From assembly GCF_905147365.1 (NCBI RefSeq), contig NC_056417.1, positions 704,501 through 768,500 on the forward strand: a stretch of DNA of 64,000 nucleotides, read 5' to 3'. Shown here piece after piece: positions 31,300 to 43,140 of this stretch (positions within the stretch are counted from its first letter, which is position 1; every line of letters starts with the position of its first letter). The notes under the pieces are model-generated. The model saw only the letters and a list, made by a program, of their open reading frames with translations. It ran no database searches and was not told the DNA's origin. Made by a program: the position numbers and the translations under genes. The DNA comes from Aricia agestis (lineage: Eukaryota > Arthropoda > Insecta > Lepidoptera > Lycaenidae).

Positions 31300-31511
31300 G
31301 GGTAAATTACTAGTACATTGGACAGTACTAGTCATTGGACAGAGTATAAAAACACAATATTTAGGTTGCTTTAAAAACTGCCTGTTTTTAAAGTAATAGA
31401 ATGCCTGATTTTTAAGAAAAACAGGTAGTTTTTAAAGCAACCATAATAAATATAGTTTTTTTGTGCTCTGTCCAGTGACTAGTGCTGTCCAATGACTAGT
31501 CATGTTCACCC
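31300..31511. mobile_element. Palindromic MITE with TA flanks (212 bp)
   Basis: GGGTAAATTACTAGTACATT at the left matches the inverted right end GGGTGAACATGACTAGTCAT. The arms continue about 90 bp through TTGGACAG...ACTAGTCA and GGTTGCTTTAAAAACT. TA lies on both sides (31298-31299, 31512-31513). Confidence 0.75.
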
Positions 31512-31513
31512 TA

Positions 31514-32149
31514 TATTATTTAAATATTTTTGACTTTATTTCGAAAACATAATCCCCATTTCGTATGAAAAAAAGATGCGAAATTTGAAATTTTAAAAAT
31601 GGAAACGCAATTCTCATTTTAATGCTCTCCGTGTGCAAGCTAACAGAAGTAATAAAATTATGAACGAGCGGATATTTTTAATTTTTAAAGGCTATAGTTA
31701 CGGTTCAAAGATTTTAATTATGAGTCCCGTTTAAAACCAACCTGTTTATTCTTCTTAAAATTACAACCTGCTGCCTGCTAAAGCTGCAATTATTTCAACT
31801 TTTCTATTTACCGTTGTATTCAGGTCAAAATCAAACTACGTTGAAATTATTGTCATTGTTACTTTTAGTTTAGAAAACTAAAGATTATAAAATAAATATA
31901 GTTGTTTAATGTTTATGTTTGTCATAGGTTTAAGGTAAATCAAATTATTGTACAGAATCGATGAAATATTTAAATGTCAATAATAAAATTATTGAAATAC
32001 ATTTGAGGTTTTATTCATCTCAATATTTTACTTTTAGCAACATCATATACGAAGCATATTTCTTTTCCTCAATAATTATTTGTAATGCGAAAACGAAATC
32101 GAACAAAACAGAAATTTGACAAATCCTCGGATCAAAAATCGGTTCAATG
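31514..32149. other. No feature seen
   Basis: AT-rich intergenic sequence. Confidence 0.35.
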
Positions 32150-32447
32150 ATGATAATAATAATAACTCCCACACCGCTTTCGGTGACGGTGGCCAGTTTC
32201 ATTTAAACCAGGTCATTCACGCAGGAGTAATTTTATAGTGCCCAAGTGTGTGCGCAGTACACAATTAGACCACTATTCCTTTACTCTCATAACCTGACAG
32301 ACGAGAGATCTGGACAATGCAGGTGATCAGCATGCATTGTCCTAACCAAACTTGGAAATAACGTCATGTTTCCAATGCGGGAATCGAACCCACGACCTCC
32401 GAGTCAAGATCCGCGCTCTAAACCACTGGACGGAGGCGTTATCGGCA
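32150..32447 (-). mobile_element. tRNA-headed SINE (family 2)
   Basis: On the minus strand the head has an A-box-like CCAGTGGTTTAGAG (32416-32429) and the B box GGTTCGATTCC (32381-32391). The body reads GACAATGCATGCTGATCACC, then ACACACTTGGGCACTATAAA and GAAACTGGCCACCGTCACCG, and ends in TTA repeats. The tRNA-like part is followed by over 200 bp of body, so it is a SINE and not a tRNA gene. Related pieces are at 35873-36010 and 55783-56420. Confidence 0.8.
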
Positions 32448-32751
32448 CGTTTTCATAATTAAATACTATTATAGATACTAAGTAACCAAAACACATACGA
32501 GCAAAACAAACTCGATAAATGAGCTCGAAAAAACTGTCAAAACTCGAACCCCAAACCACTTAGCAATTCCGAGGTCCATTAGAAGTTAAAAAGTTGTATC
32601 GAGTTTGTTTAACCATGAGTTTGAATCATTCAGTAACAGCGAAGGTTACAAAAGATACGTTAAGTATTAACTTTACAGGAGTAGAATGGGGGTTGTGTGT
32701 TTTTTCGACTGTATGTTATATATATTATATAATATATATTTTTTTAGTCGT
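32448..32751. other. No feature seen
   Basis: AT-rich sequence with an alternating TA run near 32716-32740. Confidence 0.35.
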
Positions 32752-32759
32752 GGTTCACC

Positions 32760-33062
32760 CATAAAGTTAATATACCTAGCGGAATAGAGAAACAAAGGCC
32801 TGAGCAAGAGAGATGTCAATATCAGTAACACTGCGTGGTAAAAAGAGACGTGTGATACATGACAGCAGCACTCTTTTTTTGACATCCAGTCGGCACGTGC
32901 CGCACGTTGACAATTTAATCTCATAGAATTCATGTTCAATCATGCTTGTGTAGGTGTATACGTACACACAAATTTTTACACACATGAAAACCAATTTCGG
33001 TTTCGTTTGACAGCTCGAGATTTTTGCTCTATTCCGCTAGGTATATTATTATTAACTTTATG
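32760..33062. mobile_element. MITE with perfect 8-bp target duplication (303 bp)
   Basis: CATAAAGTTAATATACCTAG and CGGAATAGAG at the left are inverted at the right with a small AT insertion. GGTTCACC flanks both ends (32752-32759, 33063-33070). It fits an hAT/P-type 8-bp duplication. The minus-strand frames inside have no transposase signature. Confidence 0.85.
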
Positions 33063-33070
33063 GGTTCACC

Positions 33071-33769
33071 TGCTTATTTGAGCTTCAGAGATATAAAAAT
33101 GTATGCCATATAAGTGAAATATTATTGTAATGCAAACAAATACTGTTTTCTTTTTACTAATTTGTAATGAAAGTTAAAAAATATAAAAAAATAGTAATAT
33201 TTGCTGTTGGCTAACTTTGCCAACTCGAAATTGGACGTAGTAATGTCTGGAGAAACTGACAGAAAAGGTACTAATTAACTGAGAAATGTAATATAATATT
33301 AATTAAGTGGGTATCCAAAATAAGATGGCTTCTTTCGCCATATTAGGGATATAATAATTATTATATATATTTTAGGGCACCATTTTGTAAGGTTTTGTTT
33401 TCTCATGTGACTGCTATACACGAACACTTTAAAGTGCCTTTTGACTAAATATCTTATTGTTATTAAGATTTATCTACTCTTATATTATAATTAACTGTTA
33501 GGTACTGCATTATAAAAGTTATTTTAATATTTTTATTTTGCCGCGTAACACTATTATTGTCCTTTTCCGGTAGTAAGCATTTTCGCACAAAATTTCATCA
33601 AAACTGGTTTAGAAGAAGAATATCAGATATAGACAGGCTTGATTTAGCATTTATAATACTAGTGTAGAAGCATGGAGCTATCCATGCACGGTAGCCCGAG
33701 CGTCGAACGAAGAGGTAAGCAAATCGCCAGATTACTTTATCATATACGAGTAGTACAGACTATATTCAT
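33071..33769. other. No gene seen
   Basis: AT-rich. A diverged repeat fragment with AAAATTTCATCAAAACTGG lies near 33590-33660. Confidence 0.35.
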
Positions 33770-34123
33770 ACGTGGGAGAGCCATGCTTCGGCACGAATGG
33801 GCCGGCTCGACCGGAGAAATACCACGTCCTCACAGAAAACCGGCGTGAAACAGCGCCTGCGCTGTGTTTCGCCGAGTGAGTGAGTTTACCGGAGGCCCAA
33901 TCCACTACCCTATTCCCTTCCCTACCCTCTCCTATTCCCTACCCTCTCCTATTCCCTTCCCTTCCCTTCCATCCCTACCCTCCTTTATTACCCTATTCCC
34001 TCTAAAAGGCCGGCAACGCAACTGCAGCTCTTCTGATGCTGCGAGTGTCCATGGGTGACGGAAGTTGCTTTCCATCAGGTGACTCGTTTGCTCGTTTGCC
34101 CCCTTATTTCAAATAAAAAAAAA
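33770..34123 (+). mobile_element. SINE-like retroelement, ACGTGGGAGAGCC family, copy 3
   Basis: Full-length copy with hairpin module, pyrimidine tract, 3' module and poly(A). Frames inside are not genes. Confidence 0.8.
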
Positions 34124-35872
34124 TTAGTACAAATACAAAGACAAAAGTGATCGCATATCAAAAAAATGTGTAATAAAAGATAGAAGATTGTGTATCCATC
34201 AATGTCACATTTAAGCCATTAAAATAACGCCTACGATGACTTTCAATCCGAGAAAAAATATTTCATAAAACATTATCAGTGAAGCAATTTCTTTTTTATT
34301 TCCCTCACAGTTTCATAAGACGTATAATTAGATGGAACATTTTATTAACAATAGTCTTCAGACTTTCGATTTCCGCTTGTGTTTTTTTGTCTGAAGGCTT
34401 TGTACTGAATTTTCCTTTGATGTAATTCGTACAATTGTTCTTGGAGATTTTGGGTCTTTCAGTTTTTTACTTGGAAATACCTTACATAAAGTGACTGTGA
34501 TAAATATCAAATGCATAACAGCTTTTGAAGAAATTGTAAGAATTGCGTATACCTATTACCTAAATAATTATCATAATTATACCTTGAATAATATGTTTAT
34601 GATAGAAATATACCCTCTTACAAATAAAAATATTTTCTCAGAGAAAACAGAACTAACGGGTAGGCCGACTCAGAAGAGATCTCGAAAATACTACGTATTC
34701 GCACCCAAATCGCGTATTTGTTTGAATTCGAAGTATAACCTGGTATCTACTCTGGTATAAACATTCAAGTGCCGCTATTTTGTCTGCCATGTGACGTTGC
34801 CAGAGAAAGACAATAATGTTTTGACAATAGTATTTTGCTGTACAAATATTGTATTACTAAGGGAAAATAGTTGTTAGTTAAATAATATTATGCTACTTAC
34901 GTAATTTTTATTTTCAAGAGTCATAATATGCCAGTTTAAACTTTAAATACTTATGCGATGTTTTTGATAAAATATAGTATCGCTACTACAATTATTATCA
35001 TATTATGGAAATCTATCATATCATAGAAAGGTACCCCGCTCAGAAGCGTAGCGTGCCTTGGCGGGACCCCGTATAATAATTTGTTTGACGGCCCTTAGAA
35101 TAGGGTATAGGTTTCTCACCAAAAATGGATGAAATGGCCCAATGGTCCAGGGCCCCAGGGGATACGGAGGTAGCTACGCCTCTGACCCTGCGCCTAAATT
35201 ACTATCCTGACTGCCCTATTCGCAGTGACACAAAAAATGCCAGTAAAATACATCCCCGTACAAAAATGATCCCCAAAGCTCGTGCTAATGATGATAGAAC
35301 CGGTATCGTTAATCCTGCACATTAATATCTCGGCATTAAATTTATGTTCGCATCTAATATTTTATTCTTCCGTTCGGTACGGTAAAATATTACCATGGCA
35401 TAACACCAGTCGGTACGAGACGGGAGCGACACGATGTCTATTGTCGGCACGACGCGTCGTAACCACGTGACGAAAGATCGTTTTAGTGACATCGTTAGTT
35501 ATTACCTCAGTGCGATAACGATCAGTTTCTACGACAATCAGGGTCTTATTTTACATTTTACTATTTAACAGAATTGATTTGTTAATAATGTTAGCCTTTT
35601 AAAATCATAATTATGTGGATAGATAAATTTTAGTAAAAAACTTTAGGAAAAATCTTCCCGACTTCTACATATTGGTATAAATTGACGCTAAAAAATATAA
35701 TGATAATATTCTTTTATAAGTTTATAAAATCACTAAAATATTATAACCAATTAAAACATCGTTAAAATAATTAAATATTGCGATCAAATAGGTATTAGGT
35801 AAGCAATTTAAAGTTTTTTAGGAAATGCATTGAACTCTAACTAGTGGTGCCGGTTAACAATCCCGGTGTTTT
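34124..35872. other. No gene seen
   Basis: Frames at 34491-34760, 35125-35325 and 35282-35470 have no recognised domain. The stretch 35030-35200 is GC-richer. Confidence 0.35.
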
Positions 35873-36010
35873 ACGAGAGTAAAGAAATGGACTGCGTACA
35901 TACTTGGGCACGATAAATCACTCCTGCGTAATTGCTTACTAAAACTTGTTTTCAATCAGATCCGGCCACTGTCAGGGAAACCGGTGTAGGAGGCTTTAGG
36001 ATGTCAGTAA
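35873..36010 (+). mobile_element. SINE family 2, body fragment
   Basis: Reads GAGAGTAAAGAAATGGACTG, ATACTTGGGCACGATAAATC, CTCCTGCGTAATTGC and GGCCACTGTCAGGGAAACCG, collinear with the body of the SINE at 32150-32447. Confidence 0.65.
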
Positions 36011-36249
36011 ACCAACGTCGGAAAACACAGAGCAGAGAAGACCGTGTTTTTACATCGTAAAATAAGTCATAGATAACGTTTGACCGTGCAAAAATAACCT
36101 TTTGACCTAGAAATAAAATAAAATGCCTTTTTATCTTTTTTGCAGAAATAAAATATAAATAAAACGAGGCGTCAAAACGTGTCCATCAATGTGACGAAAT
36201 AAAGAGAAGCCCCGAAAATCGTAAAGATATCGTCGAATATAAATGGCCC

Positions 36250-36313
36250 CACAAGTGTCGCATGTTGCCCGCAAACATCATACGATGTTTGCGGGCAACA
36301 TGCGACACTTGTG
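36250..36313. repeat. Perfect hairpin (30-bp arms, 4-nt loop)
   Basis: CACAAGTGTCGCATGTTGCC plus ten more bases is exactly inverted after the loop ATAC. It is GC-richer than its surroundings, with no transposon flank. Confidence 0.9.
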
Positions 36314-37923
36314 CGTGCGACGTATATTCTTGTACCCTTACTGGTTTTATACCGCGGCTTTACACATCAAGTTAGTTCGGGAAGCCGACTTTGATTTATT
36401 ATTTTAGCCCCCTAGGGTTTAATTTGGAAAATTTGTTTTTTCGTTTCATTTGTAGTAGAAGTATGAAGATAGATATTTTTGACAAAGATTGTTACAAATC
36501 TAAAATACTTTCAAAAACTATTGCCTGTATATTTTAATATTTAGAGACAAATGCGTTTTTCGTCTAAATGTTTACTACTTTTTATACCTTCAAAAATAAG
36601 TATACAAAGATTAAAAACGGTTGGTTGACTAATTTTCTCTTAAAACGTAACATACATAATGACATTCACATTTATAATATAACTATGGAATTAAGATTCA
36701 AAAGCGAATATGGTCCGGTATAAATCAGAGCGATAGCCCCGGGTAGACCAGTAGACCACAATCACACGTATATCTACCGAGCGATAAATCTACTGAGATT
36801 ATGAACATGCTGGGATTTACGTTTGATTTCAAATTGTATTTGAAGCATAAAATATGAGACAAATAATATATTATGAGTATACTGTTAGTATAACAATTAT
36901 TATTGTCATAATTCATAGCAAGAATATCCAATATTTTCGTTTAGATTTCATAGGAAGGTTTTATAATGTTTAATTACTTGATGAGTTAAAAGTATTCCAC
37001 CAACCCCCTGATCATAAAAAAAAATACACAATGAATACTTATCTTTTTCTGGTCAGTTCTTCTTTATTGTTCACACAAATGAATAACAAAATTGAATGTT
37101 CTACTTAATAATATGCGGCGTCAAATTAGGCGGCAACGCGCGGTCGCTGCCAAAACTGGTGATTTACCCACAATTTAGACCAACTCTATAATATTATCCT
37201 GAAACTACAAGCGATAATACATAGCAGGATAATATACATTGCTTACTATGTACTATTATGTGTATTGAAAACCAGCAGTGTTTAATAAACATTGTGTGAA
37301 ATTTCCAAAACACAGTACATTACGCATTTGGTGCGCATGCTCTGAGGATATCACAGGAACAAAACCAGTAATGTTTTTGTTAGAGATAATTTATCGTATC
37401 TTTCACGCGCAAAGCAGAGAGATTTTATATTATATTGCGCGTTTACAACTTACTTCAAATATTACAATGTAAACTAAATGAGCAATGTATATTATGTGTG
37501 TACTAGGAACAGCGTACCCGGAAAAGTTTGGGAGGAAATCCATGACAAAAGAGGCCGCGATTCAGAGCCGTTTACTGCGCAATGGACAAGAAAATGTCGG
37601 CGTCTTGAATGAGTTGGCGGTATTGTGAAACTTCATTGTGTGTAGTGAATAATCAGATGTACGAGCGGGGAAGTTAATGTTTGCCGAGTGATATGACATG
37701 TTATATCATTATCTAATGTTTGTTGAAGTAATGACGTTACGTCGTCATCATTTGAGCTTTAAATATTGATAAGAAAATAATATCAATACCATGACAAAAA
37801 CAGACAGCTTATTTCAATATAATAATGAATGATCTAAAATAATAATACTTAACCAGAATATTATACTTTACATTCGTATATATTTAGATTAAAAATACTC
37901 GATTCGATTCGATTAAAAATACT
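36314..37923. other. No gene seen
   Basis: AT-rich intergenic sequence. Frames at 36725-36931 and 37278-37472 are not recognised. Confidence 0.35.
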
Positions 37924-38155
37924 TGGGGACTGCCGCGGTAAAGCATTGCATGGCATTTTATCAATTTATGCAATATTTAGTTAATGGAATCAGGCGTTAC
38001 TTTGCGGAAATCCATAGTTTAAATTTAGTTTGTTATTATTTTTAGCAATATTCCGCGAAAACAAATTGTTTTCGCGGAATATTGCTAAAAATAATAACAA
38101 ACTAAATTTAAATTATGCAATATTTATAATTCGCATACGCCTAGTCGCACGCAAA
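37924..38155 (+). repeat. Dispersed repeat family X, copy carrying an insertion
   Basis: GGGGACTGCCGCGGTAAAGC leads into TTATGCAATATTTA, then about 120 bp not present in the copy at 12534-12628. TTATGCAATATTTA occurs again, followed by TAATTCGCATACGCCTAGTC. The extra segment contains the 95-bp hairpin at 38018-38112. Confidence 0.6.
38018..38112. repeat. Perfect hairpin (47-bp arms, 1-nt spacer)
   Basis: From TTTAAATTTAGTTTGTTATT to the centre at 38065, all 47 bases are exactly inverted on the right arm. It is the longest perfect inverted repeat in the window. The frame 38030-38224 crossing it is not a gene. Confidence 0.92.
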
Positions 38156-38170
38156 GAAACCGTGCCGAAT

Positions 38171-39227
38171 AGCTTAAAAAGAGAGAGCGAACTATTCAAT
38201 TTCTTTGACAAAAACAATAAATAAGTTGAACAATGAACAGTTAAAATAACAGTGTTATTCACACTTTGATAGCTCAGTATTTCCAAACATCTACGTTTCG
38301 AGTGTTGTTAGACTTAGAATAACATTTTCTAAGCAGTTCAGAAATATAAAGTTCTAAAATATTCCTTTGAGGTGACACTCTGAATAATCACTCAAAACTT
38401 AGTTTAGTTGTGAGGACAAGTCTAAAGGCTCTGAAAACTTGGAGACCCGAAAGTTACTTAAGTACGAGAACTGTTAAAAAGTTTATTTAAAAACCGATTA
38501 GTGTAGTATAGTTAATTTATTGAGGCCGAGTTCTGCCGAAGTATTATGCCTGCTTACAGAGTTTTTTTGAATTCACGCGTTGGGGAGGGGAAGAATGGAT
38601 TTCGGGAGTAGCTCGAGCGTGTCAGATTAAGCTTGCATAGGCTTCCGACATGTGTCTAGTTGTCATGGTATAGAAATCAGATTTCTCAGGTGGTGGGTTA
38701 AAAAAGGGTTTTTTTTTAATATTGAAATGTCGTCGGATCTGTCAGATTAAGATATCGGGATAAGGAGATGCTTAGTATACCCCAAAAAAGCTTCCATATA
38801 AAGCACTGACGATTCAAAGGTTAGGTAAGCCTGTAGGGACATTTTAAAATAAAAAAAAATAAAGCTTCATATTTTTTTAACTAAGCTTCGCAGATATTTT
38901 ATTTTGCTCTAAACTAAATGATTTATTCCTCGTTATCTAAAATATATTTATAATTTACCTAAATAAGCAATTTTCTGAATATATTTTCTTTTTCAAAACT
39001 TTAAAATGGCTGCAGTTTCTGAACCCACCGCTAAAATAAAAAAACGCTCTTATTATTTTTTTATCAGCTTTACCTAATGTACAAAACCTACTAGGTCTCC
39101 ATGACGCTCGATGACTCTCCGTGACTACAAAAATAGCACCCTCCCCTCCTCTACTATATGAAATACAGAAATAAAATATTATATAATACAAGATTATCTG
39201 ATTTGAAGTTAAAAATATCAGTAAGTA
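38171..39227. other. No gene seen
   Basis: AT-rich. The 78-codon minus frame at 38955-39191 is not recognised. Confidence 0.35.
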
Positions 39228-39437
39228 CTTTTTTTTTTTTTTTTTTTTTTTTTTCGGCGGGTAGTTGAAAAGTAAACAGTTATAATTACTAGCTCTCGTA
39301 TTTTTCCAAATTAAAAATATTTACTGCGTTTATTTCAATTAAATTCATATGTTATTTTTATATGCATAAATAGTTTAACTTGCCTGCAGTGTATATTTTG
39401 TGACACTAAAGCATATCTGTTGCAAATAACATTCGCC

Positions 39438-40106
39438 ATGGATCTTACACAAGTACAATCCAATATGGAGGACATGATAAAAATGTTTAACTCGAAAATG
39501 GCAGAGTTTCAAGCGGATCTCCAACAAGCCAACACACGTAAGCCACCTAATACAATAGCAGCACTAAACACTGAATTCCAAGCCTTTAAATCTTTTGTTT
39601 GTGGTGCACTGAATATTTTACGTGCTGAAGTGGATGCACTAGCAAGAGGCCTTGACCATATGGAAACACGGTCACGTCGTAAAATGTTGCTTGTTCATGG
39701 TGTTCCTGAGAGCAAAGACGAGAACACCTTCAGTGCTATTTTGGAAATATTGTCCACAAAATGTAATCTTCCTGGACTTACGCCTGAAAAATTCCGTACA
39801 TGTCATCGGATGGGGAAACCGAAGGATGACAAGTCTAGGCCAATTCTTATAAAGTTTTCGGAAACAGCACTCCGGGACCGAGTTTGGAACTCTAAAAAGA
39901 ATCTCAAAGGATCTAAAATTACATTGTCAGAGTTCCTTACTAAGCCGCGACACATCACGTTTATGGCAGCCAGAGCTCATTTTGGTGTCTCATCCTGCTG
40001 GACCCGGGACGGCAGTATCTATATAAAAAGTCCTGATAGTTCTAGGCATAAAATTGAGACATTGGACGAACTTCAGAAATTACAGTGTAAATATCATAAA
40101 GCATAG
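39438..40106 (+). CDS. Retrotransposon ORF1 protein (coiled coil, RRM, C-terminal domain)
   Basis: I take the ATG at 39438 in the context GCCATGG. The protein is 222 aa and starts MDLTQVQSNMEDMIKMFNSK. Residues 1-75 are helical with a heptad pattern, fitting a trimerising coiled coil. Residues about 80-155 (RRKMLLVHGVPESKDENT, then ILIKFSETALRDRVW) match the RRM of L1-type ORF1 proteins. The end (FGVSSCWTRDGSIYIKSPD) matches the C-terminal domain. It would bind element RNA as a chaperone. ORF2 follows about 160-195 bp downstream. Confidence 0.85.
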   Translation: MDLTQVQSNMEDMIKMFNSKMAEFQADLQQANTRKPPNTIAALNTEFQAFKSFVCGALNILRAEVDALARGLDHMETRSRRKMLLVHGVPESKDENTFSAILEILSTKCNLPGLTPEKFRTCHRMGKPKDDKSRPILIKFSETALRDRVWNSKKNLKGSKITLSEFLTKPRHITFMAARAHFGVSSCWTRDGSIYIKSPDSSRHKIETLDELQKLQCKYHKA

Positions 40107-40301
40107 TTCTGTCATTCTTCCGTTTGTAAATGATCTTTCACATTCACTGTAAGTTGTAACAACTATTGTCTTTATTTTAAACTTTGTAGGTCTTTTTAAG
40201 TTAAACTGAATACCTTTTTTTTTAACTTTGCACTTGTATGTACCTTCATAAAATATCATAAAAGTAAACGAAATGACAGAACTGGAAAGGGAGGTGGTGG
40301 T

Positions 40302-42929
40302 GTGGCAATATATCTTAGGAGTCACCTACCCTATAACATCCTTAGTAAATCTCCTTCAGATTATTCTGAATCTTTAGAACACCTACTAGTTGAAATTTTA
40401 TTTGGCTCTTCAAAGTTACTGCTAGGTGTGTTCTACAGTCCTTCGATACACATAGATTACTTTCATGATTTTGAAGTATTATTAGAAAAATATGCCACCA
40501 CCGTAGACCACACAATAATCATGGGCGATTATAATACTTGTTTAATAAACAATGATTATTTACACTCATCGCGTGCAAACAAACTTCGCACCATAATAAA
40601 TTCTCTCAATCTTAATATCCTTCCCCTTGATCCAACTCATTATTTCCCAAATTGCGCACCTTCCCTTTTAGACCTTATAATTGTTTCCTCTCCTGATCAC
40701 GTTACCGCACACGGGCAATTCAATGCCGAAGCGTTTTCCTATCACGGCCTAGTTTTCCTCTCTTACAAAATTCGATGTCCCAAACCTAAACCACGTATCG
40801 TAATGCAGCGTAATTTTAACACAATAGATACGGAACTGTTAAAAGATGAACTCTGTTCTATTAATTGGGATGCAGTCTACCGTGCTCCGACTGTGGATGA
40901 GAAGATGGAAGCGTTCAACACATTCATTGTACAAGTATTCGATCGTCATGCTCCTCTTCGACCCATTAAATTAAAGCACCTACCGGCGCCGTGGCTCACT
41001 GATGATATTAGGGCTATTATGAACAAAAGAAATGCAGCAAAAGTTAGATTTAGAAAAAATCCGTCTGACTTAAACCGCGAAAAATATAAGGAGCTCCGTA
41101 ACAAATGCAGTAGAATGTGTAGGGACGCACAGCGTCGCCACATTCATTCGTCTGTTAGTAATGGCGATCCGGCTAAGGTGTGGTCATTTCTTAACAGACT
41201 AGGTATTGGCAAAACGAAGACCGCCGTTTCTCCTAATTTTGACCTTGACGCCCTCAACCAACACCTCACCACAACATACAACATCCCAGCCTCTATCAAA
41301 AAACAGACTTTACAAGATCTTTTGCAGTCTACTTCTTCCGATTCCTCAATATCTCCTTTTACCTTCAGATCCATCTCTGTGCAGGAAGTAGAGAAAACAA
41401 TTGCGGCTATTAAGTCCAATGCCGAGGGTGTTGATGGCATTAATCGTAGAATGATTACTCTAAGCTCACCAGTGGTTCTTCCTGTCATTTGTCATATCTT
41501 CAATTTTTCCCTTAATTCCGGTACCTTTTCCAGCTGTTGGCGTAAAGCTGCGGTTATCCCTTTACCCAAAGTCAAATGTCCTACACTGCCCTCTCACTTC
41601 CGACCTATCTCCATTCTCCCATTCCTATCTAAAGTCCTTGAACGCATTGTATACCATCAACTTAGTTCATTCATTAACACCAACAATTTTCTTAGTCATT
41701 ACCAATCAGGTTTTCGCCCCGGCCATAGTACTGTCACAGCCTTAACCAAAGTTGCTGATGATGTGCGCCTGGCTATGTCCTGTCAACAACTTACAGTGCT
41801 AGCCTTATTAGATTTTAGCAATGCATTCAACACCGTAGATTATGATATCCTGATTGCTATGCTGGGAACGCTACACATCTCAGATCCTGTGCTTAAATGG
41901 TTTCGTGACTATCTTTTTGGGAGGCAACAATGCATTAGGGCCAATGATCGCACATCTAAGTTCTGTAATATATCTGCCGGTGTGCCACAGGGTGGTGTTT
42001 TGTCCCCTCTCCTCTTTTCCATTTTCATTAACTTCCTTACCCCGCTCCTATCCTGTTTGTTCCATCTTTATGCGGATGATCTTCAGATCTACACTCATGC
42101 CTCTGCTAATGACATTGATGACGCAATTCTGGCAATTAATAAAGATTTTGCGACTATCCTTCAATGGAGTCAATGCCATGGCTTGAAGGTCAATCCTGAA
42201 AAGTCGCAAATCATAGTTATTGGTGGGACTAAACAAATTAACCGGCTGAACTACGATCTTATGCTGAGTGTAAAATTTGACAATATCACTTTGCCTTTCA
42301 GTAATGTGGTTAAAAATCTTGGAGTCCATTTTGATTCTACATTTAAGTGGTCTCACCACATTACTGAAACCAGTCGTAAGATTTTTGCTGCATTGGGATC
42401 GCTCAGGCGCTGGAAGAACCTACTTCCTGTAAAAACTAAAGTCGAGCTTGCGCAGTCTTTACTCCTACCTATTTTAGACTATGCTGATATCTGCATGACC
42501 GATTTTAATGAGGAATATCTCAATAAGTTGGAGAGACTACAAAATGCTTGTATTAGGTACGTGTATGGACTGCGCAAGTTCGATCACGTCTCAGAATATC
42601 GTAAACGACTTGGTTGGCTGCCCATCAGACTCCGTCGGGATGAGCATGTCCTCGGATTGCTGTACAATGTTATGTGCGATCCTCGCTGTCCTCCCTATTT
42701 GAAAGAGTGCTTCCAATTTCGGGACGATGATCAAAGTCGTTCACTGCGTTCTGGCTATAGTAAGAAACTCCATGTGCCCTTCACTAAAAGTGACTATTTC
42801 AGGGGTTCTTTCATTGTGAGAGCTGCACACTTGTGGAACGATTTACCATGTGACATTCGAGAGTCAAGTTCACTAGCTATTTTCAAAACAAAGCTGCATA
42901 ACCATCTTTTGAATAGAGTCGCTCACTAA
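40302..42929 (+). CDS. Retrotransposon ORF2: partial endonuclease plus reverse transcriptase
   Basis: The frame is open from 40200; endonuclease similarity starts at about 40266 (KRNDRTGKGGGVAIYLRS). There is no convincing ATG, so the given start is the first GTG in the conserved part. Endonuclease motifs seen are IMGDYN (Asp about residue 76), SLLDLIIVSSPD and SYHG in place of the usual SDH. The reverse transcriptase has LLDFSNAFNTVD (Asp about 504), AGVPQGGVLSPLLF and LYADDLQIY (Asp-Asp 592-593). The C-terminus ends RAAHLWNDLPCDIRES. Some 80-90 N-terminal residues with the first Asn and Glu of the nuclease are missing, so target nicking should fail. Confidence 0.9.
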   Translation: MAIYLRSHLPYNILSKSPSDYSESLEHLLVEILFGSSKLLLGVFYSPSIHIDYFHDFEVLLEKYATTVDHTIIMGDYNTCLINNDYLHSSRANKLRTIINSLNLNILPLDPTHYFPNCAPSLLDLIIVSSPDHVTAHGQFNAEAFSYHGLVFLSYKIRCPKPKPRIVMQRNFNTIDTELLKDELCSINWDAVYRAPTVDEKMEAFNTFIVQVFDRHAPLRPIKLKHLPAPWLTDDIRAIMNKRNAAKVRFRKNPSDLNREKYKELRNKCSRMCRDAQRRHIHSSVSNGDPAKVWSFLNRLGIGKTKTAVSPNFDLDALNQHLTTTYNIPASIKKQTLQDLLQSTSSDSSISPFTFRSISVQEVEKTIAAIKSNAEGVDGINRRMITLSSPVVLPVICHIFNFSLNSGTFSSCWRKAAVIPLPKVKCPTLPSHFRPISILPFLSKVLERIVYHQLSSFINTNNFLSHYQSGFRPGHSTVTALTKVADDVRLAMSCQQLTVLALLDFSNAFNTVDYDILIAMLGTLHISDPVLKWFRDYLFGRQQCIRANDRTSKFCNISAGVPQGGVLSPLLFSIFINFLTPLLSCLFHLYADDLQIYTHASANDIDDAILAINKDFATILQWSQCHGLKVNPEKSQIIVIGGTKQINRLNYDLMLSVKFDNITLPFSNVVKNLGVHFDSTFKWSHHITETSRKIFAALGSLRRWKNLLPVKTKVELAQSLLLPILDYADICMTDFNEEYLNKLERLQNACIRYVYGLRKFDHVSEYRKRLGWLPIRLRRDEHVLGLLYNVMCDPRCPPYLKECFQFRDDDQSRSLRSGYSKKLHVPFTKSDYFRGSFIVRAAHLWNDLPCDIRESSSLAIFKTKLHNHLLNRVAH

Positions 42930-43140
42930 ATAATCTGTAGCATATAAATATATTAGATATTAAGTTTAACTGTTGTCGACTTTTTGTATTACCCTGCTTA
43001 TAATTATGTAATATCTCCATAGCCGCAGGGTTGCCTGGAAGAGATCGCTTAAAGCGATAAGGCCGCCCTTGCCCACATTTTACTGTAAACATGTTAAGTT
43101 AGTCGAACTAGTTATAGTACCAATTTGTGAGCAATAAAGA

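Noticed and set aside
32376..32447. tRNA gene on the minus strand
   Set aside because: A and B boxes are present but the acceptor stem is poor and a 200-bp SINE body follows; similar pieces recur at 35873 and 55783.
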